A stretch of 5,008 bases of DNA from Desulfobacterales bacterium (GTDB lineage Bacteria; Desulfobacterota; DSM-4660; Desulfatiglandales; Desulfatiglandaceae), in the NCBI GenBank assembly GCA_022013615.1, contig JAKLQB010000657.1, positions 1 to 5,008 of the forward strand. The letters run 5' to 3'. Below, in pieces: positions 1 to 5,008 of the stretch. Within the stretch, counting starts at the first letter, position 1, and each line of letters begins with the position of its first letter. Below the pieces are notes generated by a model that worked only from the letters and a program-made list of their open reading frames with translations, was not told where the DNA came from and ran no database searches. Both the position numbers and the translations under genes were made by a program.

Positions 1-2
1 CT

Positions 3-77
3 TTAAAAAGAGACCCCACGGCCCTGCATTACCAAGGCCTAAAGGTGATAATGAGAATTGCTGCATTTTTCTATTGA
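3..77 (+). CDS. possible C-terminal tail of an upstream gene (partial)
   Basis: Frame 3 is open from the left window edge and ends at TGA 75-77, giving about 24 residues that include LKRDPTALHYQGLKVIMR. The mix of charged and hydrophobic residues looks like a protein end rather than random sequence, and it would leave a 56-base gap before the next start. I do not recognise the family. The frame of the next gene is also open back to base 2, so reading-frame openness alone does not settle the case. This is a weak call that depends on sequence left of the window. Confidence 0.25.
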   Translation, partial: LKRDPTALHYQGLKVIMRIAAFFY

Positions 78-121
78 CATGCGAACCCTTCACGTTGTCA
101 ACATATGGCAGAGAAGCTAAT

Positions 122-126
122 AAGGA
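122..126 (+). promoter_or_regulatory. ribosome-binding site deciding the DUF4301 start
   Basis: AAGGA lies 7 bases before ATG 134. The alternative in-frame start at 74 is a TTG with no comparable purine-rich site in front of it, and the 20 residues it would add (rich in Cys, Thr and Ser) do not resemble the start of the family. ATG 134 is therefore preferred. Confidence 0.55.
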
Positions 127-133
127 TACAGGG

Positions 134-1708
134 ATGGCCCAATATAAATTTAGCGATGAGGACCTTAGACAGATAAGAAATCACGGACTTACCATAAATA
201 CAGTCCAAAAGCACCTTGCCCTGTTCAAGACGCCCCCACCTTACTTAAACCTGCTGGGTCCATGTACCCCTAATGACGGAATTAAAGTGATTGACCAGCA
301 CAAAACCCAAGAGTTTATAAAAATTTACGAAACGGAAGCCCAAAAAAGCCGCTGCCTCAAGTTTGTTCCCGGGTCAGGGGCTGCCTCCCGGATGTTCAAG
401 GCGCTCCTCAAGGCCCTTAACCGGGAAAAAGAAATCCTAAAGGAATCGATTGCAAGGGAAACCCAGGCTGGGCATAAGGAAGCGCAGGATCTCCTTGAGT
501 TTATGAATGGCGCCAAAAGATTCGCATTTTCCAAAGATCTCAAATCCGTGATGTCAGAGAAAGGCCTTGATTTTGACAACCTTTTGGAGAGAGGTCAATT
601 TACCGATATTATCCGTTTCCTTATAAGCGAGGTTGGCCTCAACTATGCTCACCTCCCAAAGGGCCTCCTTAAGTTTCACGCATATCCAGAAGGGAGTCGC
701 ACTGCCTTTGAAGAGCACCTGGTTGAGGCCGCCCAATACATAGCAGACCAGACCGGACAGGGTCCTCTTCACTTTACCGTATCCCGGGAACACATAAAAG
801 AATTCCAGAAGCTTCTAAAGAAAGTGAAGCCCATTTATGAACAAAAATACCAGGTGTCGTTCCATGTAACTTTTTCAGCTCAAAAGAAATCCACAGACAT
901 CCTTGCGGTGGACTTGGATAACCGGCCTTTTCGTGAGAAAGATGGCAGGCTTTTGTTTCGCCCGGGGGGTCATGGTGCCCTGATAGAAAACCTGAATGAT
1001 CTTAAGGCAGATATTGTGTTTATAAAAAACATAGACAATGTGGTCTCTGACCGATTCAAACACGAAACGGCCAAGTGGAAAAAGATCCTGGGCGGGTATC
1101 TCATTGCTTTACAGAATCAGATATTCAGTTACGTGGAAAAACTATCGTCAAAAGCTGTAGAAAGAACCCTGATAGAACAGGTCGCAGACTTTATAAGGGA
1201 TGACCTTTTACTGTCAATTCCTTCTTTTTCCAATAAAGCGTTTCCTGAAGAGAAAAAAGCTGTGCTTATGGAAAAACTCAATCGGCCCATAAGGGTATGC
1301 GGCATGGTTAGAAATGTGAGTGAACCGGGAGGAGGCCCCTTTTGGGTAAAAGACCAGACCGGTGAAAAGTCTCTTCAGATTGTGGAAAAAGCCCAGATTG
1401 ACCCCGATTCCAGAGAACAGCAGGCTATTTTGGCCGCTTCCACACACTTCAACCCTGTGGATCTTGTGTGCGGCATCCGTGACTCGCAGGGGAGGCCATT
1501 TGATCTTCGCCAATATGTGGACCCTAATGCGGTTTTGATATCCAAAAAATCGAAAGAGGGAAAGGATCTGAAGGCACTGGAACATCCGGGGCTCTGGAAC
1601 GGGGCCATGTCCCGATGGATTACCATCTTTGTGGAGGTTCCGGGCATCACCTTCAACCCTGTCAAGACTGTGAATGATCTGCTTCGAGAGCCGCATCAGC
1701 CAGCCTAA
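134..1708 (+). CDS. DUF4301 family protein, possible UGPase-like nucleotidyltransferase
   Basis: The 524-residue protein from ATG 134 matches the DUF4301 family over its whole length, and its size is usual for that family. Recognisable family blocks are FKTPPPYLNLLGPCTPNDGI near residue 31, PGSGAASRMFK at 79-89, FHAYPEGSRTAFEEH at 181-195, FRPGGHGALIENL at 275-287, KNIDNVV at 298-304, CGMVRNVSEPGGGPFWV at 389-405, STHFNPVDLVC at 436-446, LEHPGLWNGAM at 482-492 and TFNPVKTVNDLL at 506-517. There is no signal peptide or membrane helix, so it should be cytoplasmic. The function of the family is not established to my knowledge. The GSGAASRM, PGGHG, NIDN and NPVKTVNDLL blocks resemble, in the same order, the nucleotide loop, PPGHG, NIDN and LPVKTTSDLL blocks of eukaryotic-type UDP-glucose pyrophosphorylase, so I infer a nucleotidyltransferase fold. 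The same frame stays open upstream to base 2 and has a TTG at 74, but the ribosome site favours ATG 134. The gene looks intact. Family assignment is strong; enzymatic role is inference. Confidence 0.88.
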   Translation: MAQYKFSDEDLRQIRNHGLTINTVQKHLALFKTPPPYLNLLGPCTPNDGIKVIDQHKTQEFIKIYETEAQKSRCLKFVPGSGAASRMFKALLKALNREKEILKESIARETQAGHKEAQDLLEFMNGAKRFAFSKDLKSVMSEKGLDFDNLLERGQFTDIIRFLISEVGLNYAHLPKGLLKFHAYPEGSRTAFEEHLVEAAQYIADQTGQGPLHFTVSREHIKEFQKLLKKVKPIYEQKYQVSFHVTFSAQKKSTDILAVDLDNRPFREKDGRLLFRPGGHGALIENLNDLKADIVFIKNIDNVVSDRFKHETAKWKKILGGYLIALQNQIFSYVEKLSSKAVERTLIEQVADFIRDDLLLSIPSFSNKAFPEEKKAVLMEKLNRPIRVCGMVRNVSEPGGGPFWVKDQTGEKSLQIVEKAQIDPDSREQQAILAASTHFNPVDLVCGIRDSQGRPFDLRQYVDPNAVLISKKSKEGKDLKALEHPGLWNGAMSRWITIFVEVPGITFNPVKTVNDLLREPHQPA

Positions 1709-1729
1709 GAAAAGGATCCACGCCCATCC

Positions 1730-1761
1730 AAGATCCCGTTATTCGGGGAGGACGGGATTTT
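1730..1761 (+). terminator. terminator-like hairpin between DUF4301 gene and transporter
   Basis: AAGATCCCGT (1730-1739) pairs with ACGGGATTTT (1752-1761), giving ten pairs with one G-T wobble and a 12-base loop. The last four bases of the right arm are T and they are followed by CC, so the U-tract is short and partly inside the stem. It starts 21 bases after the DUF4301 stop codon, which fits a weak intrinsic terminator or an attenuator ahead of the transporter gene. The pairing is seen directly; termination activity is inferred. Confidence 0.45.
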
Positions 1762-1789
1762 CCAGAAACCACTAAAGAACTATTGGAAA
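1759..1789 (+). promoter_or_regulatory. possible RBS-sequestering stem in transporter leader
   Basis: TTTCCA (1759-1764) is the exact complement of TGGAAA (1784-1789), with a 19-base A-rich loop. The right arm covers GGAA (1785-1788), the only Shine-Dalgarno-like bases before ATG 1795. The left arm shares bases 1759-1761 with the preceding hairpin, so the two stems compete for those bases. A six-pair stem can arise by chance, and I see no preQ1 riboswitch consensus here. Confidence 0.25.
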
Positions 1790-1794
1790 CACTA

Positions 1795-2514
1795 ATGAAA
1801 ACAGACATGACGCATAAACAGGAAACCAATGGTGTCCCCACCCGGTATTCTCACTGGTACACTGTGGTGGTGGCCCTTTTTATAACCTGCCTGGTCACGG
1901 CCAATATCATGTCTGTGAAACTGATAAACGTTTTTGGTCTGGTACTGCCTGCAGGTGTACTCATCTTCCCCGTCAGCTACATCACCGGAGATATTTTGAC
2001 AGAAGTATACGGATATACCCAGGCCAGAAGAGTCATCTGGCTGGGTTTTTTTTGTAACTTTATTGTTGTCATTGCCATATGGCTGGGCAAGGTGATTCCT
2101 CCTGCTGCATTTTGGGAAGGACAGGCCGCCTATGAACTTATTTTAGGCTATACTCCCCGGCTTTTAATGGCCTCTTTCCTGGCCTATCTGGTGGGAGAAT
2201 TCTTTAACGCCTTTATCATGGCCAAGATGAAGATCCTTACAAAGGGTCGCTGGCTGTGGACGCGCACCATCAGTTCCACGCTGGTGGGTCAAGGACTCGA
2301 TTCCATGGTTTTCATTTCCCTGGCATTTTTAGGTACTATTCCCATCAAAGCCCTGGCCCTGGCCGTAATCACCCAGTGGCTGGTCAAATCCGCCTACGAA
2401 GCAGCAGCCACACCTCTAACGTACATATCGGTGCGCTTCCTCAAAAAACATGAGGGCCTTGATGTATATGACTATGATACACGCTTCAATCCGTTATTAA
2501 TAAGAAAGCAATAA
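1795..2514 (+). CDS. yhhQ: queuosine precursor transporter, YhhQ/VUT family
   Basis: This 239-residue integral membrane protein belongs to the VUT/DUF165 family. Its E. coli member YhhQ takes up queuine precursors (preQ0/preQ1) for queuosine modification of tRNA. Roughly six hydrophobic segments are visible, near residues 21-40, 47-66, 79-99, 121-142, 167-181 and 184-206, after a polar cytoplasmic N-terminus. Family hallmarks include TANIMSVKL at 35-43, FPVSYITGDILTEVYGY at 58-74 followed by ARRVIWLGF, and RTISSTLVGQGLDSMVF at 157-173. Length is normal for the family. In-frame starts exist at TTG 1783, ATG 1795 and ATG 1807; 1795 is chosen because GGAA lies 6 bases before it, although this site is weak. 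No queuosine biosynthesis gene is nearby, so the exact substrate is taken from the family. The gene may be read through from the DUF4301 gene if the intervening hairpin terminates poorly. Confidence 0.88.
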   Translation: MKTDMTHKQETNGVPTRYSHWYTVVVALFITCLVTANIMSVKLINVFGLVLPAGVLIFPVSYITGDILTEVYGYTQARRVIWLGFFCNFIVVIAIWLGKVIPPAAFWEGQAAYELILGYTPRLLMASFLAYLVGEFFNAFIMAKMKILTKGRWLWTRTISSTLVGQGLDSMVFISLAFLGTIPIKALALAVITQWLVKSAYEAAATPLTYISVRFLKKHEGLDVYDYDTRFNPLLIRKQ

Positions 2515-2537
2515 TGTGCCTGACCCCTTTCCCCTTT
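2514..2537 (+). repeat. ATGTGCCTGACCCC element with duplicated CCCCTTT
   Basis: Immediately at the transporter stop codon the sequence reads ATGTGCCTGACCCCTTT (2514-2530), and its last seven bases, CCCCTTT, are repeated in tandem at 2531-2537. From memory, GTGCCTGACCCC (or its complement GGGGTCAGGCAC) recurs in intergenic regions of many deltaproteobacterial and other genomes, often next to REP-associated Y1 transposase genes. Only one copy is present in this window and no inverted partner is visible, so its repeat status cannot be shown here. Confidence 0.35.
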
Positions 2538-2659
2538 ATTTATAACCCGCAGCGCTTTAAACTGCTGTTTCTTGACATCGGCCTTATACAAAGGGCTTGT
2601 GATCTCAACATATCTCGCTGGATTACTGAGTAGAAGTCAAGGCCGCCTCGTCTGGGAAA

Positions 2660-2689
2660 TTGAAAAGCATGCACGGACACTATTAAAAT
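2660..2689 (+). promoter_or_regulatory. candidate sigma70 promoter for the crotonase gene
   Basis: TTGAAA (2660-2665) and TAAAAT (2684-2689) are separated by 18 bases, each matching its consensus hexamer at five of six positions. Transcription would begin near 2696, leaving a leader of about 15 bases that contains the ribosome site. The rest of the gap (2538-2659) shows a perfect TTGACA at 2572-2577 but no good -10 at proper spacing, and no RNA gene or ORF that I can support. Confidence 0.4.
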
Positions 2690-2699
2690 AATCAACATG

Positions 2700-2704
2700 A
2701 GGAG
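2700..2704 (+). promoter_or_regulatory. ribosome-binding site of the crotonase gene
   Basis: AGGAG lies 6 bases before ATG 2711. It is the best Shine-Dalgarno site among the plus-strand genes and fixes the start. Confidence 0.7.
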
Positions 2705-2710
2705 TTCAAA

Positions 2711-3544
2711 ATGACTGAGGAACAATCTGGGAAGGAAAATCTGGTAATTTATCAAAGACAAGGACATATTGGATTCATCACACTGAATACACCTGAGAAG
2801 CGCAATGCACTGAATCCCGCTGTCTGGGACGCCCTGAATAAGGCTATTGGCATGGCCGAAAAAGATGAAGAAGCAAGGGTAGTTCTTCTCCGGGGAGAGG
2901 GAAAATCATTTTGCGCCGGTCTGGACCTGAGTCCGGATAATTCGCTGTTTTCCGATATCATGGGCACTCCCGGTGCCTTACAGAAGATGGACCTATTCAG
3001 GGCAATCAGAAAAGTCCAGGATATTCATACCCGGCTGGAACGTCTTCCCAAACCCACAATAGCGGTCATTCACGCACACTGCCTTGGAGCAGGCCTGGAA
3101 CTTGCCCTCTGCTGCGATATCCGCCTCTGCTCGGCTGATGCCATATTCGCCCTTCCTGAAGCCAGGCTTGCCATTATCACCGATGTGGGAGGATTGCAGC
3201 GACTCCCTAAAGTGGTGGGACGTGGCCATGCCCGGGAGATCGCATTCCGCGGACACAGATTCGATGCCCAACGGGCTCAGGCCATTAACCTGGTAAATGA
3301 TGTTTATCCTAACCAGGAAACACTCAACGCAAAAGCCCTTGAAATTGCACGGGAAATTGTCGAAAATCCACCCCTGGCTGTACAGGGAGCCAAAGAGGTC
3401 TTGCTTTATGACGAAGAAGTCGGCCTGGGCCAATCTCTTCACTACAATGCGGCCAGATCCAGCATGATCATGCCCTCTGAGGACCTTGCCGAGGCGATTT
3501 CCGCATACATGGAAAAGCGAAAGGGAGAATTCAAGGGGAAGTGA
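2711..3544 (+). CDS. crotonase/enoyl-CoA hydratase family protein, dienoyl-CoA isomerase-like
   Basis: The 277-residue protein is a full-length, single-domain crotonase-superfamily enzyme acting on acyl-CoA thioesters in the cytoplasm. The oxyanion-hole segments are SFCAGLDL (66-73) and HCLGAGLEL (123-131); NTPEKRNAL (26-34) is the usual N-terminal motif. Glu130 and Glu150 align with the two catalytic glutamates of rat enoyl-CoA hydratase (Glu144, Glu164). The stretch ITDVGGLQRLPKVVG (156-170) instead resembles delta3,5-delta2,4-dienoyl-CoA isomerase (ECH1), and Asp158 aligns with its Asp204; the ECH1 Asp176 position is Glu130 here. It may therefore be a dienoyl-CoA isomerase, a 2-enoyl-CoA hydratase, or both; sequence alone does not decide. 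There is no peroxisome-type or secretion signal. No thiolase, dehydrogenase or CoA ligase gene is adjacent and the gene seems to have its own promoter, so the pathway (beta-oxidation or aromatic/branched acid breakdown) is only inferred. It converges with the regulator gene downstream. Confidence 0.9.
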   Translation: MTEEQSGKENLVIYQRQGHIGFITLNTPEKRNALNPAVWDALNKAIGMAEKDEEARVVLLRGEGKSFCAGLDLSPDNSLFSDIMGTPGALQKMDLFRAIRKVQDIHTRLERLPKPTIAVIHAHCLGAGLELALCCDIRLCSADAIFALPEARLAIITDVGGLQRLPKVVGRGHAREIAFRGHRFDAQRAQAINLVNDVYPNQETLNAKALEIAREIVENPPLAVQGAKEVLLYDEEVGLGQSLHYNAARSSMIMPSEDLAEAISAYMEKRKGEFKGK

Positions 3545-3552
3545 GAAATCCT

Positions 3553-3599
3553 CAGGTCACACATTCATTTTAACTGAAATCTATGAAGACCTGTGTTTT
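3553..3599 (+). terminator. hairpin terminator in the convergent gap
   Basis: In the 55-base gap between the two convergent genes, CAGGTC (3553-3558) pairs with GACCTG (3588-3593) and TTCAT (3564-3568) pairs with ATGAA (3583-3587), leaving ACACA as a bulge. Alternatively ACACA (3559-3563) pairs with TGTGT (3592-3596) above the same inner stem. Either form is followed on the plus strand by TTTT (3596-3599), so it suits termination of the crotonase transcript. On the minus strand the T-run after the stem is poorer. Confidence 0.45.
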
Positions 3600-4367
3600 C
3601 TACATCTGCCTAAAGATATGAATGTAAGACCGGCTGACAGTGAGACTCTCTGATCGATCTTTCAGTCTGATAACCCCGCGTCCTGTAAGGGAACGGCTCA
3701 TTTTGGCAATGCAGCCTGCATTCACTATTGTTCCCCGATGAATTCGCCAGAATTTATTGGGATCAAGTTCATTTGACAGCTCCTTAACGGGCTTTCTGAT
3801 TAGGGATTCACCCTCTTTCGTCATTACCATGGTGTATTTATCGCTTGACTTGAAGTAGTAGACCTCTTCCACGGGAACAAGCCTGATCTCCTCACCCTGC
3901 TGGACTCGAATCCACTGCAGATAGATCGGCGTTTCTTTATTGGGGAGGCTGGCTACTATTCGCTCTACTACCTTGGAAAGATCGGCAGGAGGCCCGAACG
4001 ATGTGGCGACCTGCTTTTTTAACCGGTCGGTTGCCTTTTTCAATCTCTCACGGGTTACCGGTTTCAGAATGTAGTCAATGGCCTCATTCTCAAAGGCCTC
4101 CACCGCGTACTGATCGTAGGCAGTGATAAAGACAACCCAGCATGAGTCAGCTATTTTTTTGGCAACTTCCATGCCGGAAAGACCGGGCATCCGGATATCG
4201 AGAAAGGCGATATGGGGTTGGGTCTTCCGGATCAATTCCAGGGCCTCCCGGCCGTTTCTGGCCTCACCGCTGATAATGAGCTCAGGCCACACGTCAGAAA
4301 GCCTTGATTTCAGATAGGATCTTAATTGATCTTCGTCATCTGCGATGATGGCTTTGATCTCTTGCAT
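3600..4367 (-). CDS. LytTR-family DNA-binding response regulator
   Basis: The 255-residue protein is a LytR/AlgR-type response regulator. The N-terminal receiver domain (about 3-120) has the acidic pair Asp10/Asp11, phospho-acceptor Asp57 in FLDIRMPG, Thr82 in FITAYD and Lys102 in LKPV. A linker rich in charged residues leads to a C-terminal LytTR DNA-binding domain (about 147-255) with VEEVYYFKSSDKYT (166-179), RKPVKELSNEL (191-201), WRIHRGTIVN (207-216) and a final SRSYI segment. Length and domain order are usual for the family. ATG 4367 is chosen because GAGG lies 6 bases upstream; a TTG at 4379 would add only four residues and overlap that ribosome site. The gene overlaps the end of the upstream kinase gene by 32 bases, pointing to one operon and coupled translation. 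Its target promoter is not identifiable here. Family members often control cell-surface, carbon-uptake or signalling genes, but nothing in this window names the regulon. Confidence 0.93.
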   Translation of the reverse strand: MQEIKAIIADDEDQLRSYLKSRLSDVWPELIISGEARNGREALELIRKTQPHIAFLDIRMPGLSGMEVAKKIADSCWVVFITAYDQYAVEAFENEAIDYILKPVTRERLKKATDRLKKQVATSFGPPADLSKVVERIVASLPNKETPIYLQWIRVQQGEEIRLVPVEEVYYFKSSDKYTMVMTKEGESLIRKPVKELSNELDPNKFWRIHRGTIVNAGCIAKMSRSLTGRGVIRLKDRSESLTVSRSYIHIFRQM

Positions 4368-5008
4368 GGGGGACCTCAATAATTGCCTTTAGGCCGCATG
4401 GCCGATTCTCTTCCAGGATCAACCGTCCATTTTCACCATATAAGGATTGTAAACGCTCCCTTATGTTGGAAAGGCCCGTACCCAGAGCACTCTCTTCGTA
4501 GAACCCCACACCGGTATCGGCGATTTCCAACCGGAGCGTCTCGCCAATTTTCTCTCCGCTTATGGACACCTCTCCTCCTTCAATTTTTGGTTCCAGACCG
4601 TGCTTAATGGCATTTTCCACCAACGGTTGAATCAACATTGGCGAAAATGGAAGATTCTTTAGGTTATCCGGGATGTCCATTTTGTAACGCAATCTATCGC
4701 CCATGCGAACCTTGAATATGTTCATATAGGCCCGTATCATCTCTATCTCCTGACCAATAGTGGTTGTGTCCTCCCTTGTTTTGGAAAGTGATGTCCGCAG
4801 GTAATGGATCAGATCTTCCAACATGAATTTTCCCTTCTCCAGATCGGTTTCGAGCAGGCTCAGGATGTTGGACAGGGTATTGAACAAAAAGTGGGGCTCA
4901 ATCTGGGCCTGGAGGAGCTTCAGGTTACCTTCTACGGCCTTTTTTTCACTGGTGAGCCTTTTTATCCTTTCTTCCTGAACCAGGGCTTTGGTGGCAGAGA
5001 TGGTATCC
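4336..5008 (-). CDS. LytS-type sensor histidine kinase (5' end beyond window)
   Basis: The frame is open to the right edge, and 223 C-terminal residues are visible. A charged helix likely to be coiled coil (visible residues 8-36) leads into the His_kinase-type H-box LLQAQIEPHFLFNTL (31-45) with phospho-acceptor His39, codon 4893-4891. The HATPase domain follows, with the N-box LIQPLVENAIKHG (125-137), the G1 motif IADTGVGF (162-169) and the G2 motif GTGLSNIRERL (176-186). All residues needed for autophosphorylation appear present. A TTG at 4887 could be mistaken for a start, but it lies two codons after the catalytic His and is an internal Leu. The sensing and any membrane region lie outside the window, so the signal is unknown. 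The gene precedes and overlaps the LytTR regulator gene, its evident partner. Family assignment is firm. Confidence 0.93.
   Translation of the reverse strand, partial: DTISATKALVQEERIKRLTSEKKAVEGNLKLLQAQIEPHFLFNTLSNILSLLETDLEKGKFMLEDLIHYLRTSLSKTREDTTTIGQEIEMIRAYMNIFKVRMGDRLRYKMDIPDNLKNLPFSPMLIQPLVENAIKHGLEPKIEGGEVSISGEKIGETLRLEIADTGVGFYEESALGTGLSNIRERLQSLYGENGRLILEENRPCGLKAIIEVPHARDQSHHRR
4374..4377 (-). promoter_or_regulatory. ribosome-binding site of the response regulator, inside the kinase gene
   Basis: Read on the minus strand, GAGG is followed by six bases and ATG 4367. It lies within the last 45 bases of the kinase coding region, so ribosomes finishing the kinase would pass over it, which fits translational coupling. 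Confidence 0.6.

Noticed and set aside
47..60. GATAATGAGAATTG, resembling part of a Fur box and also a -10 hexamer (GATAAT)
   Set aside because: The second half does not match the Fur inverted repeat, no good -35 is found at proper spacing, and the site may lie inside the tail of an upstream gene.
74..79. TTGACA, a perfect -35 hexamer before the DUF4301 gene, also starting with a possible TTG start
   Set aside because: The nearest -10-like bases (around 101-107) are 21-22 bases away, so the spacing is poor. As a start codon it lacks a ribosome site.
1214..1696. 160-codon minus-strand reading frame opposite the DUF4301 gene
   Set aside because: It lies wholly opposite strongly conserved DUF4301 sequence and its translation has no domain character; it is an antisense shadow.
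1746..1753. GGGGAGGA, a strong Shine-Dalgarno-like sequence in the leader
   Set aside because: No ATG, GTG or TTG follows at a usable distance, and the bases lie in the loop and right arm of the 1730-1761 hairpin.
2549..2570. GCAG...CTGC stem followed by TGTTT as a terminator for the transporter gene
   Set aside because: Only four pairs with a 9-base loop and a broken T-run; too weak to support.
2540..2767. 75-codon minus-strand reading frame across the gap before the crotonase gene
   Set aside because: It runs over the crotonase start, has no recognisable domain and no clear ribosome site, and the same interval has a better explanation as a promoter region.
2993..3442. 149-codon minus-strand reading frame opposite the crotonase gene
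   Set aside because: It is antisense to the conserved crotonase core and shows no protein family features.

Overview
The window looks like ordinary chromosome from a Gram-negative, probably deltaproteobacterial (Desulfobacterota-like) organism. This guess rests on moderate GC content by eye, AT-tolerant codon use, a DUF4301 gene beside a VUT/YhhQ-type transporter, an isolated crotonase-family enzyme, and a LytS/LytR-type two-component pair. No rRNA, tRNA, CRISPR array, insertion sequence or phage gene is visible.

Layout, left to right. Bases 1-133 hold a possible short tail of an upstream gene (frame 3, stop at 75-77) and the leader of the first complete gene. A DUF4301 protein (134-1708, +) is followed by an 86-base gap. 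That gap carries a terminator-like hairpin (1730-1761) and a second, overlapping stem that would pair with the ribosome-binding region of the next gene. That gene (1795-2514, +) encodes a six-helix queuosine-precursor transporter of the YhhQ/VUT family. The 196-base gap 2515-2710 begins with a GTGCCTGACCCC-type element directly after the stop codon and ends with a plausible promoter and a good Shine-Dalgarno site for a crotonase-family enzyme (2711-3544, +). A 55-base convergent gap with a hairpin separates this enzyme from two minus-strand genes read from the right edge inward. These are a LytS-type sensor histidine kinase, cut by the window end (4336-5008), and its LytTR-family response regulator (3600-4367). 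The two overlap by 32 bases.

The two minus-strand genes clearly work together. The kinase, with its H-box, N-box and ATP-lid motifs, should phosphorylate Asp57 of the regulator, whose LytTR domain then binds DNA. The three plus-strand genes show no shared pathway and are probably independent transcription units, or at most loosely coupled for the first two.

I see no clear new multi-gene system. The two best leads are these. First, the DUF4301 protein carries, in the right order, motifs resembling those of UDP-glucose/UDP-sugar pyrophosphorylases, suggesting an unrecognised nucleotidyltransferase. Second, the leader of the transporter gene can form two mutually exclusive hairpins. The crotonase also has an unusual active-site combination: a hydratase-type Glu/Glu pair plus the extra Asp typical of dienoyl-CoA isomerases.
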